Shown piece by piece: positions 52,401-63,002 of a stretch of 64,000 nucleotides of DNA. The notes below the pieces were generated by a model that did not search any database, had not been told where the DNA came from, and saw only the letters and a list, made by a program, of their open reading frames with translations. The position numbers were made by a program, and so were the translations under genes. The stretch comes from Topomyia yanbarensis (lineage: Eukaryota; Arthropoda; Insecta; Diptera; Culicidae): positions 388,943,037 through 389,007,036 of the forward strand of contig NC_080672.1 of NCBI RefSeq assembly GCF_030247195.1, read 5' to 3'. The first letter of the stretch is position 1; each line of letters starts with the position of its first letter.

Positions 52401-54292
52401 GCCTGCCAGTAACCTACGTCTACTGGCGCACACCTTTGAGTTGTTAGACATCATCCTAGATAGAGCCGCAACAGCAGTCGACGCTCTCTTGCATCTATAG
52501 TCGACATGGCTGCCGAAGGTCAGCTTGTCGTCTATAATGACTCCGAGAGACTTCAGACTTCGCTGTGAAGTGATCACGACTTCTCCCACACGGATAACTG
52601 CATGTTGTGCCGACTTGCGGTTGTTGACGATAACTACCTCCGTCTTATGATGAGCGAGCTCCAGGCCTCTCGCGCTCATCCATTCCTCCATCGTGCTGAT
52701 CGCGTGTTCTGCGGTTAGTTCTACCTCAGGAATTGACTCCCCGTAGACCTCCAAGGTTACGTCGTCAGCAAAGCCGACCATCTTGACTCCAGGAGGGAAC
52801 TTCAGTCTCAGAACCCCGTCATACATGAGGTTCCATAGCACCGGGCCTAGGATCGAGCCCTGCGGGACTCCGGCGGTAATCGGAACCCTTTTCTGACCGG
52901 CATCGGTCTCGTATAGCAGTACGCGAATCTGGAAGTAACTTTCCAAGATCCGGTACAGACCCACCGGTAGGCTAAGCCGGGGTAACGAGAGCGCGATGGC
53001 ATCCCAGCTTGCGCTGTTGAATGCGTTCTTCACGTCGAGTGTCACTAACGCACAGTATCGAATACCTCGCCTTTTCCGTTGGATCGCTATCTCGGCAGTA
53101 TTTATCACTGAGTTGAGAGCGTCCACTGTGGACTTACCCTTCCGAAAGCCATACTGGTTGCTTGACAGACCGTCCGTACCTTCTGCGTACGGGGTGAGCC
53201 TGTTGAGGATGATCCTCTCAAGCAGTTTGCCAGTCGTGTCGATCAGACAGATTGGTCTATACGCCGATGGGTCGCCTGGCGGCTTCCCGGGCTTCGGCAA
53301 CAGCACCAATTTCTGCCTTTTCCATCTATCGGGGAAACGGCACTCGTCGAGGCATCTCTGCATAGCTAGCCTGAATATGTTCGGGTTCGCTATGATCGTT
53401 GCCTTGAGAGCGTTGTTTGGAACTCCATCCGGCCCTGGAGCTTTGTTCATTGCTAGGGATTTAGCCACTGCGAGTAGTTCTTCATTCGTCACTGGAGCCA
53501 CCATTTCGACCGTGCCCGCACTGTCTCGTAATGCAGGTGGCCAGGGGCTTGTGGCTCGAGACGGGAAGAGTACTTCGATAATCGTTGCCAACCGGTCCGG
53601 AGACCGTTCTGGGGGTGAGGAGCCCCCTTTGGTCTTGGCCATCACAATCCGGTAGGCGTCACCCCACGGATTCGCGTTGGCACTCTTACACAGGTTGTCG
53701 AAACACGCTCTCTGGCTGCTTTTATTGGCCTTGTTAAGGGCCAATTTCGCAGCTCGAAACACTTCACGGCGGTTCTCTCTTGCATCCTCGGTGCGAGCTC
53801 TTTGCATCCTACGTCTAGCTCTGGGGCAGGCAGACCGTAGAGCTGCAATCTCGGCACTCCACCAGTATACCGGGCATCTACCGTTTCTTGGCAGTGTTTT
53901 TCTCGGCATAGTGGCGTCGCACGCGCGTGATAGAACAGCTACCAGCGCATCCCCGCTTAGACTGTCGGTGTTGGCCTCCAGTCCCAAGGCCGCGGTGAAA
54001 GCTTCGCTGTCGAAGTGATTGGACTTCCACCCGCGTACCTACCAGGGATCTCCCGCTCTCGGATGCTGCACACCATAGTTGATCTTAAAGCAGATTGCTA
54101 AATGATCGCTATGGGTGTAGCCTTCGTCTACCCTCCATTCCAAGCCTGGAGCCAGACTCGGACTAGCAAATGTTAGGTCAATCCACGCCTCCACTCCGTT
54201 TCTACGGAATATACTAGCGGAGCCATTATTAGCTAGCACAGTATCGAGTCTCGCAAGCGCTTCCATTAGCGCTTGACCCCTGCTATTTGTAC
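52350..54292 (-). pseudogene. R1-clade ORF2: endonuclease end and RT
   Basis: The endonuclease end (RRNGVEAWIDLTFASPSL, YTHSDHLAICF) is followed by a TAG at 54039-54041 (after GDPW), the only stop in an otherwise open frame that goes on for 545 codons. The linker (WWSAEIAALRSACPRARRRM) leads to the reverse transcriptase: NKAPGPDGVPNNALK, SAYRPICLIDTTGKLLER, TLDVKNAFNSASWDAI, GVPQGSILGPVLWNL and GFADDVTLEV with the catalytic pair. The frame ends at YGAPHGQEH by a frameshift. No RNase H, as expected for R1. The single nonsense codon plus late frameshift make it a fairly recent pseudogene. Confidence 0.88.
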
Positions 54293-54860
54293 AGGTATGA
54301 CCATGACGTTGTACTGGTTCCAAAATGGGTTCAAAGGACACGTTGTCGAAAGCACCTTCAATATCACGAAAAATTTCCAACTTGATTGCTTTCGCGAAAA
54401 AGCATTTTTATCGTAGCAGACAGCATTGTGTAAAAGGGTAGACTTCCCCCGCTGATATGTATGTTGGATTGCACGTGGCGGCTCTCGCCCAAGCTATCAT
54501 CCCGAATGTAGTGGTCCATTAAACGTTCCACTGAGTTGACAAAGAAGGATGTCAGATTGATCGGTCTAAAGCTCTTTGCCTCATAAATAACGCGGCCACC
54601 TTTGACAATGAATTTTACAGATTTCCCCGGACGCTATTGGAATGTATCCTGTTGCAAGACTACAAATAAGAACCTTTTTTTAAAAATTTGCTTCAAGTGT
54701 TCATAGCGCCTTTGCAGTAGAACTGGAATATTTCCATCTTTTCCCGGAGTAAAACTTTCAATCGCCCTTGCTCGATTCGGTTGTTCAAATGCACAAGAAT
54801 CAGAACTATCCAAAAAAATCACAGGGAAGACTGGAAAATGTGTGTGTCAAAAACCTACAG
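54293..54860 (-). pseudogene. LOA-like RT fragment, 5' piece
   Basis: Minus-strand pieces read SFTPGKDGNIPVLLQRRYEH (the NKSPGxDGI block), GGRVIYEAKSFRPINLTSFF (RPISLTS block), then a shifted FRDIEGAFDNVSFEPILEPV at 54305-54380. It continues on the other side of the R1 element at 50825. Shared wording with 4440-4720 places both in one family. Confidence 0.75.
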
Positions 54861-55245
54861 CTTAGTCAGATGAGTATTCACCATTAGCGGTTCTGATCGA
54901 ACTGACATGAAAGTCTTACGATTTCGAAAGTAACTTATTTAATCTAATAGTCTCGTTGAGATTTGAAACAGTTTCGCAGAAGCTTTTCAAACCGTTTCGC
55001 TTACAGGATCGAAGAGCACTTCTGTAACTTACATACATCCGACCCATTCCTGCGTCTGCGATTCAAGCTCTTTCACATAACCTTTTGAGTCACGTTCAGC
55101 ATTCTACCACGGGGTTCCTCTGGAAGCAGGCACAACTCGAAGCGGGCAGGTCTCTTAGTACGCTGCTACTATGAGTTAGTTTGTTTTATCCACGAACGTA
55201 TCTAAGTAACATGGAGATTCAATCGCTGTAAAATATCCATGAAAC
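54861..55245. other. Spacer, no gene recognised
   Basis: Nothing assignable; may be more of the LOA-like element's 5' region. Confidence 0.3.
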
Positions 55246-56660
55246 TTAATCGCTAAACCCTATCAGGAAAGTTATGGGACAACATGACACGGTACAAATC
55301 TTCGAATAACATGGGGGAACGTGCCAATCGAACCAATATATTCTGATTCCTGATTGCTGAAAACCAGACGCTATTTGCTTCGGCTTTGCACCAGCACTTG
55401 CTCGAACTGTTATATTTGGTAGCCCTTTAACCCAGTGAAGCCAATTTTCATCAAAATTAACACTCATCGCCAAATCAAAACTGATAGTAATCCATGGTTT
55501 CGATGCACGAATATGTATACAGACGAAAACCTGCCATGGTAACCTATTTTTTCAAGTTGCAAACAAATCAGCATCGATGAAATGCGTAACCAAGTTCGCT
55601 TGTTTGCATTCCCTCCATTCATTCATTCTGCGGGATCATTTTTCAATCTGAGTATGCTTCACTATGTTCGATTCTTATCCATTCAGAAGTGAGGCACGAG
55701 ATCCAAAATATTTTTTCGAATTCATTCGAAGTGATTGAGACAGTTTTGGCGCTCTAATGCATAAGAAGGGCATTTGAAACCTATAGTTACGGGCCTTTAT
55801 GGTACTAGAGCCTTGGATAGTAATATTGATGCCAAAACATACTCCTTTTCATGCCCAAAAAATTGCAACGAATGCTATTTGATTCATTCATCAAGCATCG
55901 AACGTTACCGATTGCGATGAGAAAATATCCATATTGACCTAATCTTCACTCAATGCTGAGTTGCCTCTGACAACACGTAGTACAGCATTTATCGACGAAT
56001 GAAAAGTTCTATTTGGCGCGTTATGTATTTGGATTTGATCGCCTACTACAAATAGGATGGCCTGATAAGCAAGGACAATTGGTTCAGTATACAACATTCA
56101 ACGTTGATATGCATCATTTTAGATCAACAATATTTTCATCAATCACCATCACTGCTTTAACCTTCCGGCAGTCGCGCTAGTGCACTGCGTGCATGCTGCT
56201 CTGAAAAACTAGCGAAATCGTCTTAGGGGATCAGCGGCTGCTCGTTCAGTGAACCATATGCGCGACTTCCGAAGGGTCAAGAAAAACAAACTATCCTTTA
56301 CAAGGAATCTCATCTGGCTATAATTTTTAGGAACAGTATCAGATGTCCCCACAAGGGGATCGTCAGAGTCGAAATCGTCCTGATCCAAGAGAGCATAACG
56401 ATAACCGAACTGAAAGATGAACTTTTGTAGGAACATACCATTTTGCCCCATCCTGTGCAATTGTCATTTAACACCTTAGCTGACTGGATGTGGAGGCCTT
56501 TCAAACAGCCAACCCCTTCCTCAATAAATTCACTGACGAAGAACTTGAATCGGTGGCAACACCATCGATTTCAACTTTGTGGGCGGGTTTGTAAACGCGG
56601 CAGCCTTATGAAATGCTTCTCGCCAGTAGTGTCATTTGCTTGCTTTAGAAAAGATATCTG
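55246..56660 (-). pseudogene. Diverged I-like ORF1 relic
   Basis: 56480-56660 aligns in two frames with the N-terminal part of the intact ORF1 (ANDTTGEKHFIR; VEIDGVATDSSSSSVNLL). 56209-56460 reads MHRMGQNGMF...FGYRYALLDQDDF, weakly like the KRLH...SYRL region. 55340-55440 reads ASAGAKPKQIASGFQ, matching KPKQLAPGL near the ORF1 end. All are minus strand and in order, so this may be one ORF1 copy with an insertion of about 450 bases between 55500 and 56200. Confidence 0.55.
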
Positions 56661-56670
56661 TTACTCAGTA

Positions 56671-56800
56671 GTAGGGACGTTGCGATACTTTCGTTACTAG
56701 TACGGAATCGATACTTCTGTTTCCGATACTCAATTTTTTTATATCGATACTTCAAGCGCGATACATTACTGATATCGATACAATGTTCACGATATCGAAA
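56671..56800. repeat. Possible hAT-type terminal fragment
   Basis: TAGGGACGTTGCGATACTTT is followed by repeated TCGATAC / GATATCGATAC motifs. hAT ends often begin TAGGG or CAGGG and carry short repeated subterminal motifs. No partner end was found, so this is a guess. Confidence 0.35.
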
Positions 56801-56875
56801 GGAGTCGAAACAACCAGTAGTTTGAAGTATTTGATTCGAAATTCTGGAAAATTTTGGAATAATTTCCGAGTCAAA

Positions 56876-58490
56876 CTTACTTACCTTACCGTTCAGGGCA
56901 GAGCCTTGTTGTCTCTTTTCTGTATGCAGAAGCCTTCTCCACTCCACTCGGTCCATAGCTGCTTGTCGCCAGCCTCACAGTCTTCGAAGGGTCCGCAGGT
57001 CGTCCTCTATCTAGTCGATACACAATCCTCGCTGTGCGACCCCTGTAGGGTCGCCCTCAAGAACCATCTTCACCGGGTTGTCGTCCGATATTCTTACGAC
57101 GTATCCAGTTCACCGCAAATGTCCTATTTTGCGGTATGCGCGGTGGATGGTTCTTGCAGCAGCTGATGCAACTCATGGTTCATTCGCCTGCGCTACGTTC
57201 CGTCTTCCATCTGCATGCCACCATAGATGGTACGCAGCACCTTTCGTTCGAAAACTCCGAGCATAGTCCAGGTCTCGTGACCGTAGAGGACAACCGGTCT
57301 AATCAGCGTCTTGTAGATAATCAACTTCGTGCGGCTGGAGCGTCCTCCGATTGTTTCATATGCCGATTTGAAATCGATGAAAAATTGATGTATGGGTACG
57401 TTGTATTCGTGGAATTTCTGCAGAACCTGCCGAATCGCGAATATTTCGTCCGTGGTGGCGCGGGAACCCATGAATCCCACTTGGTAGTGCCCTCCTTGAA
57501 AATGCTGACAATCGGCGGCAAAGAATTTGGGAGAGGACCTTGTAGGCGGCGCTAAGTGTGATCGCGCGGTATTTGCAGCAATCCAACTTGTCACCCTTTT
57601 TGTAGATTGGGCAAACGACACACTCCATCCACTCCTCCGGAAGAATCTCCTCCTCCCAAACTTTGGCGATTACCCAGTGTAGCATTCTAGCCAGTGTTTC
57701 ACCAATGTATTTTAATAGCTCGCTGGGTAGTTGATCTACACCTGTAGCTTTGTTGTTTTTCAGCCGACCGATCTCCTTCGTGACTACTTGGAGATCAGGG
57801 GCCGGCAGTCTATCGTCTTCTGCGCGTGTTCCAAGATCCGTTGCCATACCGTTTTCGTCATCTGCTGCTTCACCGTTGAGATGCTCGTCATAGTACTGCT
57901 TTCACCTCTCAATCAGCTCACACTCGTTCGTAAGAAGGTTGCCGTCTAAGTCCCTGCATATATCGGCTTGCGGAGCGTAGCCTTTGCGAGAACTGTTCAG
58001 CTTCTCGTAGAACTTCCATGTGTCGTTTACGCGGTACAGTTGTTCCATCGCTTCGCGATCTCGTTCCTCCTATTGGCGCTTCTTTCTCCGGTGGACCGAA
58101 ATTCACCTGTTCCGTACTTGTTTGTATCATTCTACATTCTGTCTCGTTCCGTGCAGCAGCTTCCTCGCCCATGCTGCATTCTTCTCCTCTATTAACTGCT
58201 TACATTCGTCATTGAACCAGTCGTTTCCTCGATTCGGAATCGCTGTACCTAGTGTTGCTATAGCAGTACTTCCTATGGCGGAACGGATCTTCCTCCAGCC
58301 ATCTTCAAGAGTAGCTGCGCCCAGCTGTTCTTCCGTGGGTAGCGCTACTTCCAGCCGCTGCGCCTTGGTGTCCGACTACGTCGAGTTTTGTATACCGTCG
58401 AGAGTTTTGAGCGCATGCATACTGCAACTAGGTAGTGGTGCGAATCTATATTCTACTAGCTTATACCCATCACGCGTTGCTGCGATTTTC
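56876..58490 (-). pseudogene. RTE-like non-LTR ORF2 relic
   Basis: Minus-strand pieces in order: LPTEEQLGAATLEDGWRKIR (58290), a basic linker to 57930, then 57356-57847 with IGRLKNNKATGVDQLPSELL, LPEEWMECVVCPIYKKGDKL and CKYRAITLSAAYKVLSQIL. After a frameshift comes VGFMGSRATTDEIFAIRQVL and HQFFIDFKSAYETI; the block with the catalytic pair is deleted. The end reads TKLIIYKTLIRPVVLYGHET, FERKVLRTIYGGMQ and, broken, LEGDPTGVAQRG. A GTAAGTAAG-type tandem tail (56876-56890) fits RTE elements, which end in short repeats and not poly(A). Confidence 0.75.
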
Positions 58491-58812
58491 TACGAAATAG
58501 GAGGAAAATATAATTTGTTATGTGGTGCCATCTGGCGAGCAGATAATCCCCAACCAATAGCACACAAACACGCTCCATAACAAATGCCTACTGTCTATAA
58601 TTTTTACGGAAATCGGGTAAGCCGTTTGGGACTCTATAAATCATATACATACAAACTTTGACTTTTATATATGTAGATATAATATATTGGTAAATTACTG
58701 GGCAATGCGTAATATAGACCCGGTGGTTCGCCACAGTGCACAGTGGTTTAAAACGCTAAAAACGTGATCGTTTTGAATATCTTCGAAATGGTTAGTTATA
58801 GCGATATACTAC
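58491..58812. other. Spacer, no gene recognised
   Basis: A+T-rich; contains AGTGCACAGTGG near 58736. Nothing else. Confidence 0.35.
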
Positions 58813-58814
58813 CT

Positions 58815-59115
58815 TCAGAATATAGATAGCAGTAGTCCTTAGCCTCTTGTCCAGTAGCTCCTATCCCTACCTCTCTGAGGTGCCAGTTACGAGTAACCAT
58901 AGGAAAGATCGGGTAACCAACCCCAGTGGGATCATGAACGTATGACAGAGAAGGGGGCTTCTCTTTTCGGAGGGTGAGTCCATCCGAGCGTCTGTTCTCC
59001 CTGTTAGGGGCGGCTCAAAACAGCGTCTATTCTCCATGTTAGGGGCAATTGATGTATCGATTGGAAACTCGGAACGTGGAATTGCAGGTCACTCTGCTTT
59101 ACAGCTTTCGACAGG
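58815..59115 (+). pseudogene. RTE-like 5' UTR and endonuclease start
   Basis: The plus strand has a G+C-richer leader with a repeated GTCTGTTCTCCCTGTTAGGGGC / GTCTATTCTCCATGTTAGGGGC pair (about 59000-59050). It is followed by DWKLGTWNCRSLCF, the TWNCRSL start of an apurinic-like endonuclease; homology stops by 59115. It faces the opposite way to the RTE relic at 57 kb and may come from the same family. Confidence 0.55.
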
Positions 59116-59835
59116 ATAATCTTCCGAGTCAAACGCAATTACCGATTCAGGCTCAACCGGTGCGGAATCGGTTGTTGCATTTGAGCTGCTAAAATAACTG
59201 GAGCACCGATCGCATTTGATGAAATCAATTGATTCCGAACATTGCCCATTATTTGGCTGTCCATAAGACTTTCTGAACAGTCAATTATTTATTGTTTATC
59301 TTTTCTGACTTTCGACGTCCAAAAGAATCATCGACTGGATCCAACATCAAACGAATCAGACCAATAAAAGATACGGGTTTTTCTGTTCGCAGGAGCCGAG
59401 CAAAACGTTGATTGACAAAACCCACCGCTAAATCGCCAAACAAACGGTTTGTAGATTACCTAATTCAGGGAATTAAGTTACTGTAAAAGTGTGCAATCGA
59501 ATGGCGATTTCACTGACTAATCTTCTTCGACATCCATTTTACCATGAGTTGCGTCTTTTTTAAGAGAGATCATTCAAGCATGGGCCTAGAACGCGACGGA
59601 AAGTGAACAGTTTAATAATTCCAAGAAAGATACTGAAATTGAGAAGGAAATAATAAATTGAGAGTCGAATCAGGAGAGTGTAAAGCAAAAATTTGGTCAA
59701 CTATATCTGTACTCCATGTGTAATTGGATGCTACAGGTTTTTTTTTCCATCCAGATCATCCCGACCACGACCAGTGGATTGCTGCGTAACACGTCTTTGA
59801 AATTCACTCAAAACCAGATCAAAATTTATTCACAA
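59116..59835. other. Spacer before the hAT element, no gene seen
   Basis: No motif recognised. Confidence 0.35.
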
Positions 59836-60864
59836 GTCGTGTCTAGGGTTGGGAGTACCGGTTTTACCGTTACCGAAAACCGGTAAAACCGTCGAAACAT
59901 CAATACCGAAATTACCGGTTTTTTATACCCAAAAAACCGGTATTTTCGGTAAAAAAGAATATTGCTTTAAAAAAATCCATTTGATAGTGTTCGAAACTTT
60001 GGTTGAGTAGAAACAAAACAATCAAATGCCTATCCAAATACTAGCAGGACAATGGTGGGTCATTGACGACTGCTACTCTTGTTTCTCACAGGCTTATTAA
60101 TCACACACAAATATTGCGTTTGTTTTTATGTTATTTCGGCGAAGTATCAATTCTTTCACAGAGAATTTAAATTTATACAGATAAATGCTTCTTCATGTTA
60201 TGATTAAAATTTTCAAAACTGATTTTACGTTCAATTGTCTTTAATTTATCCAAATCGTGGAAAAGTACTACTAGAAAAACATCAATTAATTTGCATAAGT
60301 CTCTTCAAGGCACTAGTGCTATCTTCTTTGAATATCTTTGTTTACAAAACGTATTTTCGATGAGATAACATTTCGCTACTTTTCTTGCATTCAATCTGAG
60401 GAAAATTTGAAATACTATCATAGTATATGCAAAATTACTGTGTTTATGATATGTCGTTTGAGATTCTGTGCTGTATTTATACTGGCAAAAGAAAGCGCAA
60501 GGCATTCTTTAACTCAATATAAGTTTGCTAAATGTTGCATGTCAGTTAATGAAACAGTTAATGTTTGTCAGTTAATGAAAACCAATGAGTTTTCCATAAT
60601 TTGGGCAATTTAGCTATTGTAAGTTTACTTATGCGCGTTGGAAAATCGTTTAATGAGGATGTGACGTATACAATTCTTGCTTTCATTCACCAACACATTC
60701 ACAAATGTGCCTAGCTCCTACTCTTTTTGTGTGATCCTGTGATGTATACATCGCGAATAGTTTGCGTGTGAGGTGTAAAATCGAAACCGACACAAGCGTA
60801 ACTGAAAAGTCTAATATGCGTCGCAAAGTTGAACAAAACGGATGTTCGGTTGTTCGGTAGTGAA

Positions 60865-62858
60865 ATGGATTTCGAAACAAAACCAAAGTCAGAGGATGGA
60901 TCGTCATCGGTTTGGAGTTATTTCCTTCGAGGAATAAGTAACCGGGGCACAGCAAAGTGCATTCGATGTGACAAAATTATTAAATGCGAGGGATCCAGTA
61001 CTTCTGGTCTCAAAAACCACCTACGATCTCAACATAACATTCAAATCACTAAAAGAGCATCCGAAATGTCGAGCAATCAATCAGCACCGAAGAAAATCGC
61101 TACCATTACAAAGTTTTTCACAGGAGCACTTAATATTGATGAGGTTTATGCTCGCATGTCGGCAAAGGATGGGATTTCATTCAACGTATTGGCGAAATCA
61201 GAAGACATTCGCAGTGGTCTGCTTGCTCGTGGGTTCAAGAACTTACCAGTAACTAATCAAAGTGTCCGTCTAAGAGTGACCAGCTACTACAATTCTGTGG
61301 TTAACGAATATACCAAGCAGTTCGATATTATGCGCCAAAAGAAACACAAGGTAAGCATCAGTTTCGACGAATGGACATCAACACGAAACCGGCGATATCT
61401 GAACATTGCTGTTCATCGAGGGTGCACAGTTTGGAACATCGGTCTAAAGCGTATCATCGGCTCCATGCCAGCTGACAAATGTGTTCAACTTTTGGAAGCC
61501 AAGCTATCTGATTTCGGCATTTCGCTCACAGATGATGTGATCGCTATTACAACAGACGGCGCTTCCGTAATGAAAAAAGTGGGAAAAATTACTGAAATGC
61601 CCCATCAGTTATGCCTTGCTCGTGGAATTCATCTCGCTGTCGTATCCGTTTTGTATAAAAAAAAACCAATCTCATCTTGTAACAGATAGTTTGACTTCAG
61701 ACGCAGGTACAATCAATTGTATTTCTGTGACCGAATATTGCTCAAAAAATAATATCACGTTCAATTCTAGAATCAAACAACGATTCCGAGGAAGAAGATG
61801 ATGGTGGATATTTCGTGGAAGAGGATGAAAATATGGGAGGCGATCTTATCATAGAATTCGCTGTTTTAATTAAAAAGGTTCGCGATATTGTTAAACATTT
61901 CCGACGGTCACCAACTAAGAACGATATTCTTCAAAGATACGTGAAGGTTGAGTTTGGAAAGGAAATCAACCTAATGCTGGACTGTAAGACAAGATGGAAT
62001 TCGTTAATTACTATGCTCAAGCGATTTCATGAACTGAATAGGGCTGTTCAAAAAGCGCTTCTGGACACGGGTGACAAATTTGATTTGGATCAACCTGACT
62101 TACAGCAAATTGAGAATGTTGTTAATGCGCTGGAGCCTGTTAAAACTGCTGTTGAGCATCTGTGTCGCAAGGATATTAATCTCTATGAAGCAGATATTGC
62201 CCTTCAGTTCATGCTGGAGCATTTGGATAAACAGAAATCAACGATTTCAGGTCAGATTTTCAATGCACTTGTGTTTCGAATCTCTGAACGTCGACTACAT
62301 TTAGCTGACCTTTATGCTTATTTGTCTAACAAGCGAGTTCGACAACTTAACGACATGGACACTTTCGGAATATTTTTCCAAACGTCGAAAGCTGCGATGC
62401 AGAAGCAAGCTACTGAATTGATTAAGGTAATACTTAAGGAACTGGAACAGCCTGTTTCCGACATCGATACAACAGAAAGAGAACACGAGGTACATCACTC
62501 GAACTTAAATAAGTTTTCCATCAAGGAACTCTTCGAAAAGCGACTGAATGAAACAAGGTCTTCACAATCTGCCACAGATTCGAAATCAAATATGTCGACT
62601 GGTGGTTCATTACTCAAGGCAATCAAATCGGAATTCATTTACTATGAGGCCGAAGGAGATAAAGGGAAATATCTTAGCTTACTACATGATAACATGGGAG
62701 TAATAAAACCAACATCCGTTGATTCCGAGCGAGCTTTTTCAATATCCGGACATTTTGGAAGCAAAATTAGATCTCGGTTGAATGATGAAACACTTAATAC
62801 TCTGTGTGTGCTTAAAGATTATTTTGTAAATTCTGTAAATGGTACTAAATCTAGTTGA
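60865..62858 (+). pseudogene. hAT transposase with BED finger, one extra A
   Basis: The start is ATG 60865 (MDFETKPKSEDG). A BED zinc finger lies at residues about 17-57 (CIRC...HLRSQH; C32, C35, H52, H57). The hAT core shows SISFDEWTSTRNRRYLNIAV with the first aspartate (168) and ITTDGASVM with the second (231). Later come DCKTRWNSLITMLKRFHELN and the C-terminal dimerisation block VDSERAFSISGHFGSKIRSR, which holds the probable catalytic glutamate. Two things break the frame: an A9 run at 61657-61665, one base too long, and a 64-base intron (61707-61770, GTACAATC...TCAATTCTAG). With the intron removed and the extra base discounted, the frame would run 642 codons. So it is a near-intact gene, or a sequencing error in a homopolymer. 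Confidence 0.85.
61707..61770 (+). other. hAT transposase intron (64 bases)
   Basis: Donor GCAG/GTACAATC and acceptor TTCAATTCTAG/AATC join SLTSDA to ESNNDSEEEDDGG in frame. Without removal, the frame upstream of it cannot reach the C-terminal half. Confidence 0.65.
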
Positions 62859-63002
62859 ATAAACCTACTTACCTACACAATTTCTTTGTTCTCATTTTTA
62901 TTGAAAATACCGGTTTTTACCGGTTTTACCGGTATTTATATTTCCACTACCGAAAATACCGGTTTTTTAAAATGCCACGGTTTTCCCAACCCTAGTCGTG
63001 TC

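Larger units (their letters stand above)
50833..54292 (-). mobile_element. R1-clade non-LTR element, 5'-truncated
   Basis: On the minus strand it starts inside the endonuclease (TNSRGQALMEALARLD), has the reverse transcriptase and C-terminal zinc region, then a 3' UTR of nearly 1 kb with a minisatellite. It ends in eight A residues (T run 50833-50840). Both flanks are pieces of one LOA-like reverse-transcriptase gene. Confidence 0.8.
59844..62994 (+). mobile_element. Complete hAT transposon
   Basis: GTCGTGTC is repeated exactly on both sides (59836-59843 and 62995-63002), the 8-bp duplication of hAT elements. The ends are TAGGGTTGGGA and its reverse complement. Both subterminal regions carry many copies of ACCGGT/AAACCGGT, likely transposase-binding sites. 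One transposase gene lies between. Size 3151 bp is typical. Confidence 0.92.

Noticed and set aside
52996..53655. 219-codon plus frame
   Set aside because: Antisense shadow of the R1-clade reverse transcriptase.
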